Positions 8,761 to 18,079 of a stretch of DNA of 64,000 nt are shown one piece after another. Source of the stretch: Desulfofundulus salinus. Its GTDB lineage: Bacteria > Bacillota > Desulfotomaculia > Desulfotomaculales > Desulfovirgulaceae. Position numbers and translations under genes: made by a program. The DNA lies in contig NZ_RBWE01000001.1 in NCBI RefSeq assembly GCF_003627965.1, positions 1,962,312 to 2,026,311 on the forward strand, given 5' to 3'. Numbering within the stretch: position 1 is the stretch's first letter; every line of letters starts with the position of its first letter. The notes beneath the pieces were generated by a model. That model had not been told where the DNA came from. It was given only the letters and a program-made list of their open reading frames with translations, and made no database searches.

Positions 8761-10098
8761 ATGAAGGAAAGAATACCCACCTATGAAGTAATAACCTTTG
8801 GCTGCCAGATGAATGACCACGACTCGGAAGTAATGGCCGGCATGCTGGAATCCCTGGGTTACGAACCAGCTGCCAGCACCGGTGAGGCCGATGTAATACT
8901 GGTGAACACCTGCTGCGTGCGGGAGACGGCCGAAAACAAGATCTACGGCCTTTTGGGGCGTCTGGCGCACTTAAAGGATAAAAAGGACGACCTGATCATT
9001 GGCATAGCTGGATGCATGACCCAGCAGCCGGAAGTGGCCCGCAAAATCAAAAACCGTTTTCCTCAGGTGGATCTTATCCTGGGTACCCACAACTTACACC
9101 GCCTGCCCGAACTCCTTTTACAGGTCCGGAAATGCCGGGAAAGGGTGATGGAGGTATGGGATCAGGCCGGCGAGATCGTGGAAAACCTGCCCATCCGCCG
9201 GGCCTCCAGGGTAAAGGCCTGGGTAAACATCACCTACGGCTGCAATAACTTTTGCACCTACTGTATTGTACCCTACGTGCGCGGGCGGGAGCGCAGTCGT
9301 CGGCCGGAAGATATCCTTAACGAGATTCGCCGGCTGGTACAGGAAGGCTATCGGGAGGTCACCCTTTTGGGGCAAAATGTGAACTCTTACGGCAAGGATT
9401 TGCCCGAACCCACCAGTTTTGCCCGCCTGCTAACAGAAATGGATCAAATTCCGAGTCTTTTGCGTATTCGTTTTACCACCTCCCATCCCCGGGATTTTAC
9501 CCAGGAACTGATTGATACCATTGCCCGCTGTCCTCACGTGTGCGAACATATACATCTGCCCGTGCAGGCAGGTAGCAACCGCATCCTGAAGCTGATGAAC
9601 CGGGGTTACGACCGGGACTATTACCTGGACCTGGTGAAGCGCATTCGGCAGGCTATACCCGGGGTGGCCATAACCACCGATATCATGGTAGGGTTCCCCG
9701 GGGAAACGGAAGAGGATTTTGCCCAGACCATGGATCTGGTGGAAAGGGTGCGCTTTGACGGCGCTTTTACCTTTGTATATAACCCCCGGCCGGGCACCCC
9801 GGCGGCGCGCCTCCCTGAGCAGGTACCCGACGAAGTAAAAAGCGAAAGGATCCAAAAGCTCATTGAAAGACAAAACGAAATCACCCTGGCCCATAACCAG
9901 GCCCTCGTTGGCCGGGTGGAGCAGATTCTGGTGGAAGGCGAAAGCAAAACCAACCCCGAAATGATGAGCGGCCGCACCAGGACCAACCGGCTGGTGATTT
10001 TCCCGGGCTCCAGGGACCTCGCCGGGCAACTGGTGAATGTGACTGTTACCGGAGCCCGCCTCACCCACCTGGAAGGCAAATTGGCGGCGACGGTATGA
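8761..10098 (+). CDS. miaB: tRNA-2-methylthio-N6-dimethylallyladenosine synthase MiaB
   Basis: Radical-SAM methylthiotransferase that adds the 2-methylthio group to i6A37 of tRNA. It has the N-terminal UPF0004 domain ([22 protein letters not shown] and GIAGCMTQ supply the auxiliary-cluster cysteines), the radical-SAM triad in [17 protein letters not shown], and a C-terminal TRAM domain. Length 445 aa is typical. GGAAGGG 7 bases upstream favours ATG 8761 over the adjoining GTG. With miaA at the other end of the block, both steps of ms2i6A formation are encoded here. It is followed at a short distance by a RicA-like gene. Confidence 0.97.
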   Translation: MKERIPTYEVITFGCQMNDHDSEVMAGMLESLGYEPAASTGEADVILVNTCCVRETAENKIYGLLGRLAHLKDKKDDLIIGIAGCMTQQPEVARKIKNRFPQVDLILGTHNLHRLPELLLQVRKCRERVMEVWDQAGEIVENLPIRRASRVKAWVNITYGCNNFCTYCIVPYVRGRERSRRPEDILNEIRRLVQEGYREVTLLGQNVNSYGKDLPEPTSFARLLTEMDQIPSLLRIRFTTSHPRDFTQELIDTIARCPHVCEHIHLPVQAGSNRILKLMNRGYDRDYYLDLVKRIRQAIPGVAITTDIMVGFPGETEEDFAQTMDLVERVRFDGAFTFVYNPRPGTPAARLPEQVPDEVKSERIQKLIERQNEITLAHNQALVGRVEQILVEGESKTNPEMMSGRTRTNRLVIFPGSRDLAGQLVNVTVTGARLTHLEGKLAATV

Positions 10099-10129
10099 TC
10101 AATATTTCCCCGGATGGGAGGTGATTGAT

Positions 10130-10510
10130 GTGTCTGTAATCGCAAAGGCCCGGGAACTGGGAGAAGAAATTGCCCGCTCTCATGAGCTGGCGGCCATGAT
10201 CCAGGCCCAGCAGGCCATGCTGCAGGATCCTGCCGCCAAGCAAATCATCGATGAATTTCATCAAAAGCAGCGGTTCCTGCAAATGATCCAGACTCAGGGC
10301 CTGGAACTTACGGAAAGCCAGAAGGCCGATGTGGAAGATCTGGAAAAGCGCATGATGGATAACCCGTTAATTACGGAATTTTTCCGTGCTCAACACAACT
10401 TCGAACAGTTACTGGAAGAAATCAACCAGATCATTAGCGATGCCATTTCCGGCGGCCAGCATTCCTGTTCCGATAAAAGCTGCAGTTGCTGCTGCGGCTG
10501 TGAGGCTTAG
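10130..10510 (+). CDS. YlbF/YmcA (RicA/RicF-like) family protein
   Basis: A 126-aa helical protein of the YlbF/YmcA family. In Bacillus, RicA, RicF and RicT form an Fe-S-containing complex acting on RNase Y-dependent RNA maturation, and ymcA (ricA) also lies next to miaB (ymcB), so position suggests RicA. The C-terminus ends in a six-cysteine cluster, CSDKSCSCCCGC, fitting metal or Fe-S binding. GTG 10130 is chosen because GGAGGTGA lies 5 bases upstream. The stop abuts the stop of the convergent ATPase gene with no base between. Confidence 0.8.
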   Translation: MSVIAKARELGEEIARSHELAAMIQAQQAMLQDPAAKQIIDEFHQKQRFLQMIQTQGLELTESQKADVEDLEKRMMDNPLITEFFRAQHNFEQLLEEINQIISDAISGGQHSCSDKSCSCCCGCEA

Positions 10511-12229
10511 TTATGACTGCTGGCGCACCTGCAAGCGGCGGTAGCGGTTAATAGCGGCGGCAATTTCCTGCACCCGGGGGCGGGCATAATCCCCCGGGTG
10601 CTGGCCTTTAAAGGGAGATACAACATCCAGGCCCTCTCTATCCATATCCGCCAGCACCGCCAGGACTACTTCCCTCAAGGTTCGTTCCCCGTTAATGTAG
10701 TGTTTAGCCGCATACTTGATGATCTCAGCTATGGCCCGCAATTGAGCGGGGTCCACCAGTTGCTCCACATCCTGCAGGTCAATATCCATGTGGCCGTAGA
10801 CAATTTCATCGGTACCCCGCGCTTTTACCTTGGCCCTTCCCTCGAGGATAAAGGAGGCAGGCAAAGGGATACGGGAGGTAACCCGGTTAAAAGTACCAAC
10901 GGCCTCTACCCGGCGCTCATCACGGTGGCGCAAAGCAATTTCCCTGGCCCGCCGGGTTACATCCAGGGGGATGTAGTTTTGCATCATAATGACCCGGTCG
11001 GCCACCGCAAAGTAATCCCCCGATCCGCCCACCACCAGGACGGTTGAAACCCCCTGGTGCTCGTAAAGCTGGCGCACCCTGTCGATAAAGGGGGTGATGG
11101 GTTCGAATTCCTTGGCCACCAGTTCCTGCATGCGACCATCCCGGATCATAAAGTTGGTGGCACTGGTATCCTCGTCAAGAAGCAACAAACGGGTCCCCAC
11201 TTCCAGGGCCTCCACGATGTTGGCCGCCTGCGAAGTGCTGCCACTGGCGTTTTCCGTGGAAAAAGCCCGGGTATCCTGGCCATGGGGTAAATTGTTTATA
11301 AAAGCGCTGATATCCACCTTTTCCACGCTACGGCCGTCCTCGGCCCGGATTTTCACCGCGTCATCCACGGTAATCACCAGTTCCCGCCCGTCTCCGGGGA
11401 TATGGTTGTAGACTCCCCGTTCCAGAGCCCGTAAAAGGGTAGATTTGCCGTGGTAACCTCCTCCCACAATGAGGGTGACCCCCCGGGGAACGCCCATGCC
11501 AGTCACCGTACCGCGATTGGGCAGCTCAAAGGAAACCTCCAGTTCCGGCGGGGATTGAAAGGGAATTACCCGGCCCCGGGTTAAAGGGCGGTCGCTTACG
11601 CCACTTTCCCTGGGCAGGATGGCCCCGTTGGCCACAAAGGCCACCAGGCCCCGTTCATCCAGCCGGGCCCTTAAAAATTCCTGGTCTTCCACAAGTTCCA
11701 CCTGTTGTTTTAAGGCGGCTGCGTCCAGACTTTTATAAAACAGGGATTCGTTGACTATAGACGGGACCTCTTCAAAGAAGATGCGCAATGCTTCCCGGCC
11801 GGTTATGGTACGCCCCCGGGCAGGCAGGCCAACGGTAAAACGGATCTCTACATACTCTTTATTCACAACTGCCCCGGTACGCTCGAGAATTTCCTGGCCG
11901 CAATGGCCTATAGCGATCAGGCCGCTTTTACCGGTACCCCGGTGCCCCCGGGCATGGCGGCTGATTGCCCGGCCAAACTGGCGCATCAGGTAGTCCTCCA
12001 GCGCAATTCTCCGGGGGGTGGTGGAATAAAGTTCGGGGGGGAAACCGGCCAAACGCTGGTCCACCCGCACCCGCAGGCGGCTGGGAGGTGCAAAGGGATC
12101 GCTTTGTACGTGATCAATAAAGAGAGTGTAACGGCCAAAGGAATAGCTACCGCTGATGGACTTATAGGCACCGTAACCACGGCCATCTATGCCCAGCAGG
12201 CGGGAACGCAGTGCTTCCTGGTTGGACAA
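10511..12229 (-). CDS. Predicted ABC-class ATPase (COG3044 family)
   Basis: A 572-aa soluble ATPase. Walker A is GGGYHGKSTLL, an ABC-signature-like SGSTSQAANIVEAL follows, and Walker B is RLLLLDEDTSATN. There is no membrane domain, so it is not a transporter subunit; the family's role is not established. The TTG at 12229 has AGAGGT 7 bases upstream, giving MSNQEALRSRLL; a GTG nine bases earlier lies on top of that site. It is transcribed alone, convergent with miaB and the RicA-like gene. Confidence 0.8.
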   Translation of the reverse strand: MSNQEALRSRLLGIDGRGYGAYKSISGSYSFGRYTLFIDHVQSDPFAPPSRLRVRVDQRLAGFPPELYSTTPRRIALEDYLMRQFGRAISRHARGHRGTGKSGLIAIGHCGQEILERTGAVVNKEYVEIRFTVGLPARGRTITGREALRIFFEEVPSIVNESLFYKSLDAAALKQQVELVEDQEFLRARLDERGLVAFVANGAILPRESGVSDRPLTRGRVIPFQSPPELEVSFELPNRGTVTGMGVPRGVTLIVGGGYHGKSTLLRALERGVYNHIPGDGRELVITVDDAVKIRAEDGRSVEKVDISAFINNLPHGQDTRAFSTENASGSTSQAANIVEALEVGTRLLLLDEDTSATNFMIRDGRMQELVAKEFEPITPFIDRVRQLYEHQGVSTVLVVGGSGDYFAVADRVIMMQNYIPLDVTRRAREIALRHRDERRVEAVGTFNRVTSRIPLPASFILEGRAKVKARGTDEIVYGHMDIDLQDVEQLVDPAQLRAIAEIIKYAAKHYINGERTLREVVLAVLADMDREGLDVVSPFKGQHPGDYARPRVQEIAAAINRYRRLQVRQQS

Positions 12230-12308
12230 GCAAAACACCTCTTTATTGTAATTTACTTAAGGGGAACGCCCGAAAACCCCGTGAAAAGTGCCATAAACCG
12301 AAACCCAC

Positions 12309-12346
12309 AAAAAAAGCCACCCGGAAAAAGCTGCCCCCGGTGTGGC
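12309..12346 (-). terminator. Rho-independent terminator after cheW
   Basis: On the minus strand GCCACACCGG pairs with CCGGGTGGC (one bulged A) and is followed by seven T. It lies about 25 bases past the cheW stop and separates the long 12-29 kb series from the COG3044 ATPase. Confidence 0.85.
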
Positions 12347-12371
12347 CCTGAAACAAGGCAAAACCCACGGC

Positions 12372-12785
12372 CTACAAAACCCGGCCCAGGTTCAGCAATA
12401 ACCACAGGCGGTCGCCTTTTTTAATTACCCCCCGGAGGAACTCCATGTTGTCGCCCGCCACCGCCGGCGGTTCCATTTCATTGGCGTTGTAGCGACCCAC
12501 CTCCAATACATTATCAACAATCATACCCACTTTTTGCCCTTCATACTCAACCACAATGATCCGGGTGGCATCGGTGTAATCCCGTACAGGCAGGTCCAGG
12601 CGCCTGTTAAGGTTAATCACCGGCACGATACTACCCCTGAGGTTGATGATACCCTCAACGTAGCTTTTGGTGTTGGGCACCCGGGTAATATCGGTCATGC
12701 GAATAATTTCCTGGGTTTCCTGGATGGGCAGGGCATATTGTTGATCATTTAATTGGAAGATTACCACTTGTTGCTCATCGCCCAT
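12372..12785 (-). CDS. cheW: CheW-like chemotaxis coupling protein
   Basis: A 137-aa single-domain CheW, the adaptor linking chemoreceptors to CheA. Visible hallmarks are VVIFQLNDQQYALPI, IPVTRVPN-like ITRVPNT, GIINLRGSIVPVINL and GMIVDNVLEV. It stands apart from other chemotaxis genes here, at the end of the long housekeeping series and directly before a terminator. The ATG has GGGGAG upstream. A 44-base two-part inverted repeat precedes the gene. Confidence 0.92.
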   Translation of the reverse strand: MGDEQQVVIFQLNDQQYALPIQETQEIIRMTDITRVPNTKSYVEGIINLRGSIVPVINLNRRLDLPVRDYTDATRIIVVEYEGQKVGMIVDNVLEVGRYNANEMEPPAVAGDNMEFLRGVIKKGDRLWLLLNLGRVL

Positions 12786-12819
12786 AATTGACTCCCCTTC
12801 CTAATTACATCACACAATT

Positions 12820-12863
12820 AGCCTGAAGCGGCATGGCCCTGCGCCGCTTCCGCACTACAGGCT
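12820..12863. repeat. Two-part inverted repeat upstream of cheW
   Basis: AGCCTG and AAGCGGC on the left pair with GCCGCTT (12843-12849) and CAGGCT (12858-12863). The 7-bp and 6-bp stems are contiguous on one arm and separated by 8 bases on the other. No T-run follows on either strand, so it does not look like a terminator. It lies 35 bases upstream of the cheW ATG; a role is not known. Confidence 0.5.
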
Positions 12864-12985
12864 AAGGAAGGTTTTGACGAAAGGGAAGAAATTCCTGCCT
12901 GTGCCTGCGACAAATTTCTAAATAAAAGTCGCTCCTTCCAGGTTACCGCCCGCCCGGTTAAGTATGAGGCATGTGTCCCAGGGAA

Positions 12986-13108
12986 CTACTTCTGGGGCTG
13001 GTCTTCCTTGACCAGCTTATCTTTGGGTGCGCCGCAGGACTTGCACTTGCCGGGCTTGCAGCGGGCCTCCACCACATTCCCGCACTCCTGGCACTTCCAG
13101 ACAGCCAT
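12986..13108 (-). CDS. Mini rubredoxin-like (RCKP-type) protein, 40 aa
   Basis: A short protein with one rubredoxin-like metal site: WKCQECGNVVEA supplies CxxC, and RCKPGKCKSCG supplies the second pair of an iron or zinc knuckle, with the RCKP signature. A charged, lysine-rich tail follows. The ATG immediately follows the rpe stop, with GGGGGTGA upstream, so it is translated as part of the rpe operon. The role is unknown; electron transfer or metal sensing are options. Confidence 0.8.
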   Translation of the reverse strand: MAVWKCQECGNVVEARCKPGKCKSCGAPKDKLVKEDQPQK

Positions 13109-13771
13109 CTACTCACCCCCTTTTGCCGCCTGCCGGATTTCCTGTATAGCCTCTGCCGGATCCGGAGCACCAAAAACAGCCGAGCCGGCCACCAATACCG
13201 TAGCCCCGGCCCGGACCACCAGAGGGGCGGTGGAGGGACCGATACCACCGTCCACCTGGATTTCCACCTCCAACCCGGCACCATCCAGCATCTCCCGGAT
13301 CTTGCTGATTTTGGGGATGGTCTGGGGAATAAAGGCCTGTCCACCAAAACCCGGGTTTACGGTCATGACCAGCACCAGATCAAAAAGTCCGGGCAGGTAT
13401 TCCAGCACTTCAGGGGGAGTGGCCGGATTCAGGGCCACCCCGGCCATGGCCCCCTTTTCCCGGATGCGCGTGAGCGTGCGGTGCAGGTGCCGGCAAGCTT
13501 CCACATGCACCGTAACCAGGTCTGCCCCCGCCTCAACAAAGGAATCTATATAACGGTCGGGCTCTTCAATCATTAAATGAACGTCAAATAACAGCCGGCT
13601 GTGGGGCCGCAGAGCCGCCACCACCAGTGGTCCGATGGTAATGTTGGGCACAAAGTGGCCGTCCATGACGTCAAGGTGCAGGTAGTCTGCCCCGGCCCTC
13701 TCCACCCGCTGCACGTCTTCCAGAAGGCGGGCAAAGTTGGCCGAGAGAATCGACGGTGCTATTTTAATCAC
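13109..13771 (-). CDS. rpe: Ribulose-phosphate 3-epimerase
   Basis: Interconverts ribulose-5-P and xylulose-5-P in the pentose phosphate pathway. A 220-aa TIM barrel with IKIAPSILSANF, HLDVMDGHFVPNITIG, VHLMIEEP and VMTVNPGFGGQAFIP, all diagnostic. The GTG start shares its first base position with the edge of the rsgA stop. The order prkC-rsgA-rpe is the normal one in Firmicutes. Confidence 0.96.
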   Translation of the reverse strand: MIKIAPSILSANFARLLEDVQRVERAGADYLHLDVMDGHFVPNITIGPLVVAALRPHSRLLFDVHLMIEEPDRYIDSFVEAGADLVTVHVEACRHLHRTLTRIREKGAMAGVALNPATPPEVLEYLPGLFDLVLVMTVNPGFGGQAFIPQTIPKISKIREMLDGAGLEVEIQVDGGIGPSTAPLVVRAGATVLVAGSAVFGAPDPAEAIQEIRQAAKGGE

Positions 13772-14647
13772 TCAGTATCTCCTCTCCAGTTCCATTACTT
13801 CCTGCAGCAGTCGCAAATAGTTTTCGTAGCGAAAGGCGGGGATTTCCCCCTCCTCGACGGCCTTTTTTACCGCACAATCGGGCTCCTGGAAATGCAGGCA
13901 GCCGGTGAAGCGGCAACCGTCGCGACGGGCCACGAATTCCGGGTAGAACTCCCCCAGTTCTTCCCGTTTCATTTCGGGTAAGTAAAGGCTGGAAAACCCC
14001 GGGGTATCTGCTACCAGACCCCCCCCAGGCAATCGCAGGAGCTCTACATGCCTGGTGGTATGCCGGCCCCGGCCCAATTTGCGGCTGATCTCCCCGGTTT
14101 TCAGATTTAAACCGGGGACCAGGGCATTTAACAGGCTGGACTTACCCACCCCCGAAGGCCCGGCCAGTACGGTAATATGCCCCTCGAGCAGGGCACGCAA
14201 TTCATCAAGGCCGCTGTCATCCAGGGCACTGGTACAAACAACCGGATAACCTGCCTGGCGGTAGGCCTCGATCATATCCCGGATCAGTTCTTCTCCCAGG
14301 TCCACCTTGTTAAAACAAATGGCTGGCCCTACCCCGGCATGTTCGGCCTGAGTGAGAAACCGATCCAGTAAAAGGGTATTGGGGTCGGGATCCTTCACCG
14401 CAAAAACAATCAGTGCCCTGTCTACGTTGGCTACCGGCGGACGCACAAGGGTGGTCCGGCGGGGATGTACTTCTTCAATTACCCCCTGACCCCGAGGTTG
14501 GAGGCGAAAGGAAACCCGGTCCCCCACCAGCACCTGCTTCTTTTCCCGGCGAAAGCGTCCCCTCAAGGCGCAATCGTGGATTTCCTCACCGCTCGATACA
14601 TAATAATGTCCGCCGTAAGCTTTGACCACCGTTCCTTCCCGCAGCAT
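13772..14647 (-). CDS. rsgA: Small ribosomal subunit biogenesis GTPase RsgA
   Basis: Circularly permuted GTPase acting in late 30S maturation, 291 aa. The N-terminal OB fold is followed by the permuted G motifs: NKVDL (G4), TSALD (G5), GPSGVGKSSLLNAL (G1) and DTPGFSSL (G3). A C-terminal zinc knuckle is seen in CRFTGCLHFQEPDC. It lies between the PASTA kinase and rpe genes, as in Bacillus. Confidence 0.96.
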   Translation of the reverse strand: MLREGTVVKAYGGHYYVSSGEEIHDCALRGRFRREKKQVLVGDRVSFRLQPRGQGVIEEVHPRRTTLVRPPVANVDRALIVFAVKDPDPNTLLLDRFLTQAEHAGVGPAICFNKVDLGEELIRDMIEAYRQAGYPVVCTSALDDSGLDELRALLEGHITVLAGPSGVGKSSLLNALVPGLNLKTGEISRKLGRGRHTTRHVELLRLPGGGLVADTPGFSSLYLPEMKREELGEFYPEFVARRDGCRFTGCLHFQEPDCAVKKAVEEGEIPAFRYENYLRLLQEVMELERRY

Positions 14648-14675
14648 CTTTTAACCGGTTACGCTCCCCCCCTTT

Positions 14676-16556
14676 TCAATCATCGTCATCATTTTTCCCC
14701 TCTTGAAGAGGTTTCTGTTTCACCAGCTTATTATCAACGTATACCTCGATGGTAGCCCGACCGTAATAGCGTACGGTCGTTACTACCGTCTCCCCCGGTT
14801 GATGGGTATTTACGTAGGCTAAAGTGGTTCCCCGGACATCGTTAATCACTATTTTGACCTGGTGGGCCTGCCCGTCGTTGGGAAGGGGCACCTTTACCCT
14901 AACCTCCTTGGGTACAGGTCCCGGCCCCTTGCTTAAGGTTACCTTTACGGACGTACCCTGGTTAACTATGCTGTCGGGAGCAGGATCCTGGATGATCACC
15001 TGGTTCTGGAAGTAATCGGTACTCTCCACCCACTCGACATTTTCATCCAGGCTCAGGTTGTTTTCGGCCAGTTTGACCCGGGCCTGTTCCATCGTCAGCC
15101 CGATCAGGTTGGGCACCTTGGACTGCCTGGGTTTTGGTCCCAGGGAAAGATAAACCGTCACCGGAGTGTTAGGAGCTACTCGTTCCCCGGCGGCAGGAGA
15201 TTGTTGAAAAATCAGGTCCGGGGGAACATTATCGTCGTAATCTTTCTGCACCTGTTCGGCCAGAACCAGACCCCTTTCAGCCAGGCGTATGCGCGCACCC
15301 TCCAGAGGCAGGCGGTACAAGTCAGGTACTTCCCGCAGGTCGGGGCCCAGGCTGACCGTGAGGGTAATGACCCGGGGAGGCTTTATCGGCGCGTGTTCCG
15401 GGCCAATATCCTGGTCAATCACATATCCTTCGGGGATCTTGGGATGGTGCACCTTGCGTACCGCCACCTGCAATCCCAAATCGGCAAGTATTCTCTGGGC
15501 CTCCGATAAATCCTTGTTTATCACCGACGGCACTGTTACTGGGGGTGGTCCTTCGAGATAATTGCTCAGGGCAAAGGCGCCCCCTGCCAAAAGGGCTACC
15601 AGGAGAAGGGCCAGGGCCACCCATCCCACCGGACGCAGCCTGCGCCGGCGCACCCCTTCTTCCCGGGGCTTCTCTACCGGCTTGAGCACCCGGGTGGCCA
15701 TCTCATCCAGGGGAATGAAACGGGTGACCTCTTCCCCGTCCCGGGCAAAAAGATCTTCCAGGTGCCGGGCCATATCCCGTGCAGAAGCAAAACGCGATTG
15801 GGGATTTTTCTGCATAGCCCGCAGGACCACCTGCTCGAGCCCCGGGGAAACAGCTGGATTGCGCCGGGAGGGAGGCTCCGGTTCTTCCTGGATGTGTTTA
15901 ATGGCTACAGCAATGGGACTGTCCCCGGCAAAGGGCACGCTACCGGTAAGCATTTCATAAAGGACCACGCCCAGGGAATAAAGATCTGATTGGGGGCCGG
16001 CCAGCTCCCCACGGGCCTGCTCCGGCGAGAGGTAGTGCACCGACCCTACAATGGTATCGGTCTGCGTGATGGTTGCCGCCGTGGCCTCCCGGGCAATGCC
16101 GAAATCAGTTAGTTTTGCCCGCCCGCTCTTCGTAATAAGGATATTATGGGGTTTAATATCCCGGTGCACTATGTTGTTTTCGTGGGCGTGTTCCAGGGCC
16201 TCCAGGATCTGGAAAGCTATCTGCACCGCCTTTTCCGGAGGCATGGCTCCTTCCCGGCGGATGACGGTTTTCAAGTCTTCCCCGTCCACATACTCCATCA
16301 CCAGGTACTGGATGTCATCCTCCTGCCCCACATCGTAAATGGACACGATGTTAGGATGGGAAAGGCTGGCCACCGCCTGGGCTTCCCGGCGAAAACGACG
16401 GGTAAAGTCTTTATCCGAGGAGAATTCGGGGCGCAAGACCTTGATGGTAACCAGGCGGTTTAAGAAGGTATCCCGGCCTTTATAAACAATGGCCATTCCC
16501 CCTCCACCCAGCTGTTCCAGGATTTCGTACCGGTTCCCCAACTGCCTCCCAATCAT
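14676..16556 (-). CDS. prkC: PASTA-domain Ser/Thr protein kinase (PrkC/PknB family)
   Basis: Membrane kinase sensing muropeptides and controlling wall growth and spore germination. A Hanks-type kinase domain (LGGGGMAIVYKGRD, VKVL-type Lys as TIKVLRPEF, HRDIKPHNILI, DFGIAREA, APE-type SPEQA) spans about residues 10-270. A single membrane helix follows near 316-336 (VALALLLVALLAGGAFAL), then three extracellular PASTA repeats (near VPSVINKDLSEAQRILADL, VPDLYRL and VPNLIGL) and a beta-rich tail. Its phosphatase partner is encoded at 19.4 kb in the same series. Confidence 0.96.
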   Translation of the reverse strand: MIGRQLGNRYEILEQLGGGGMAIVYKGRDTFLNRLVTIKVLRPEFSSDKDFTRRFRREAQAVASLSHPNIVSIYDVGQEDDIQYLVMEYVDGEDLKTVIRREGAMPPEKAVQIAFQILEALEHAHENNIVHRDIKPHNILITKSGRAKLTDFGIAREATAATITQTDTIVGSVHYLSPEQARGELAGPQSDLYSLGVVLYEMLTGSVPFAGDSPIAVAIKHIQEEPEPPSRRNPAVSPGLEQVVLRAMQKNPQSRFASARDMARHLEDLFARDGEEVTRFIPLDEMATRVLKPVEKPREEGVRRRRLRPVGWVALALLLVALLAGGAFALSNYLEGPPPVTVPSVINKDLSEAQRILADLGLQVAVRKVHHPKIPEGYVIDQDIGPEHAPIKPPRVITLTVSLGPDLREVPDLYRLPLEGARIRLAERGLVLAEQVQKDYDDNVPPDLIFQQSPAAGERVAPNTPVTVYLSLGPKPRQSKVPNLIGLTMEQARVKLAENNLSLDENVEWVESTDYFQNQVIIQDPAPDSIVNQGTSVKVTLSKGPGPVPKEVRVKVPLPNDGQAHQVKIVINDVRGTTLAYVNTHQPGETVVTTVRYYGRATIEVYVDNKLVKQKPLQEGKNDDDD

Positions 16557-16617
16557 TACTTGTCACCTCAAGTCTTGGTTGGGTAGTTTAGCTTTTCCAA
16601 TTCCATTTTATTCTAAA

Positions 16618-18048
16618 CTACGGGCCGGCAGTCAGTACCGCCCGGATCATCTCCCGGGCAATGGGGGCAGCCACCACCCCGCCGGCACCACCGTTTTCCA
16701 CAATCACCGCCACCACCACCCGGGGCCTCTCGGCCGGGGCAAAGCCGACAAACCAGGCATGGGTGCCCCCTTTGGGATTCTGTGCCGAGCCTGTTTTACC
16801 GGCCACGGTTATCCCGGGGAGGGCCGCCCCCCTGCCGGTTCCCTCCCTTACCACGTCCACCATGGCCTCCTTGATGACACCGGCAACCTCCGGACTGACC
16901 GCGGTAAGCCAGGGCCGGGGGGCCGACTGTAAAAGAACCCCTCCCTGGGGGTCCTGCACCCGGGCTAAAAGATGGGGGCGCATAATCACCCCATCGTTGG
17001 CAATGGCCGCCGCCACCAGGGCCATTTGAAACGGGTTGACCAGCACCTCCCCCTGGCCGATGGCGCTGGAGCCCAGCTGGGGTTTATTCATCCTTTCCGG
17101 GGGGGTGAGGGTCCCGGGTCGGTAAGCAACCTCCTGGGGGCCACCCGCCCAGGGGTTTACAGTCAAGCCAAAGGCACGGGCAGTCTGGTAAAACCTTTTT
17201 GCTCCCATCTCCAGGCCCAGTCGGGCAAAAGTAGTATTGCAGGAAACCGCCAGGGCACGGCGAAAATCCACCTCCCCGTGGGCAGCAGTATCGCCAAGTC
17301 GAAAGCCGTCGATTATTAGACTGCCCTGACAATTAAAAATACGTTTGATTACCTCGGGATTTGTAGTCAGGGCACCGGCAGCGGTGATTAATTTAAAGGT
17401 TGAACCGGGCGGATAGGCTCCCTGGGTAGCCCGGTTTAAAAGCGGTGCCCCTTTATCTTGCTGCAACAAGTCATATACGGTGAGAACATTGCCGTCAGGG
17501 GAACGCCCGGCCGGTTGCCCGATGGCATTAGGGTCGTAGCTGGGACTGCTGGCCAGAGCTAAAATTTCCCCGTTCCTTGGATCCAGCGCCACGACTGCTC
17601 CCCGCCGGTTGCCGAGAAGTCGCATGGCCAGTTGCTGCAGGCGGGCATCCAGGGTAACTACCACATCGTTGCCCACCCGGGGACGCCCCAGCAGGCGGTC
17701 AATAATCACCTCAATTTTATCTTCGTCGGTCATGGCTAAAAGGTAACGGTCATACGCCGATTCCAGCCCGGTGCGCCCGTAACGCTGGGAGATAAAACCA
17801 ACTACCTGGGCTGCATCTTTCCCCAGGGGGTAGCTGCGCCTGCCCTCCTGGCTTTTTGCCAGTACCGTTCCCCGGCGGTCGTAGATGGTGCCCCGGTGCA
17901 CATTGGCCTCGTAAGCCGCCAGGCGCCGGTTGTGGGGATCTGTGGCCAGCGCCGGGCCAAGGAATACATTGATATAACCAATATAAAGGCTTAACAGGAC
18001 AAATGAACCCAGGATCAAATAGCTTAACCGGCGGATGTTTGTTTTCAT
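16618..18048 (-). CDS. Class B penicillin-binding protein (FtsI/PbpA-like transpeptidase)
   Basis: Membrane-anchored peptidoglycan D,D-transpeptidase of about 476 aa. There is an N-terminal membrane helix (LSYLILGSFVLLSLYIGYI). The penicillin-binding domain holds all three active-site motifs: PGSTFK (Ser-x-x-Lys), SCN and KTGS. It is compact and lacks PASTA repeats, matching the PbpA type paired with RodA/FtsW in actinobacterial kinase clusters. I prefer ATG 18048 (GAGTG 5 bases upstream); a TTG at 18063 is in frame but has no clear ribosome site. Confidence 0.92.
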   Translation of the reverse strand: MKTNIRRLSYLILGSFVLLSLYIGYINVFLGPALATDPHNRRLAAYEANVHRGTIYDRRGTVLAKSQEGRRSYPLGKDAAQVVGFISQRYGRTGLESAYDRYLLAMTDEDKIEVIIDRLLGRPRVGNDVVVTLDARLQQLAMRLLGNRRGAVVALDPRNGEILALASSPSYDPNAIGQPAGRSPDGNVLTVYDLLQQDKGAPLLNRATQGAYPPGSTFKLITAAGALTTNPEVIKRIFNCQGSLIIDGFRLGDTAAHGEVDFRRALAVSCNTTFARLGLEMGAKRFYQTARAFGLTVNPWAGGPQEVAYRPGTLTPPERMNKPQLGSSAIGQGEVLVNPFQMALVAAAIANDGVIMRPHLLARVQDPQGGVLLQSAPRPWLTAVSPEVAGVIKEAMVDVVREGTGRGAALPGITVAGKTGSAQNPKGGTHAWFVGFAPAERPRVVVAVIVENGGAGGVVAAPIAREMIRAVLTAGP

Positions 18049-18079
18049 TTTCTCACTCGCCAATGTTTGCTCAGAAGCG

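Noticed and set aside
12286-12346. Terminator for a plus-strand transcript
   Set aside because: The T-run exists only on the minus strand, matching cheW rather than the convergent side.
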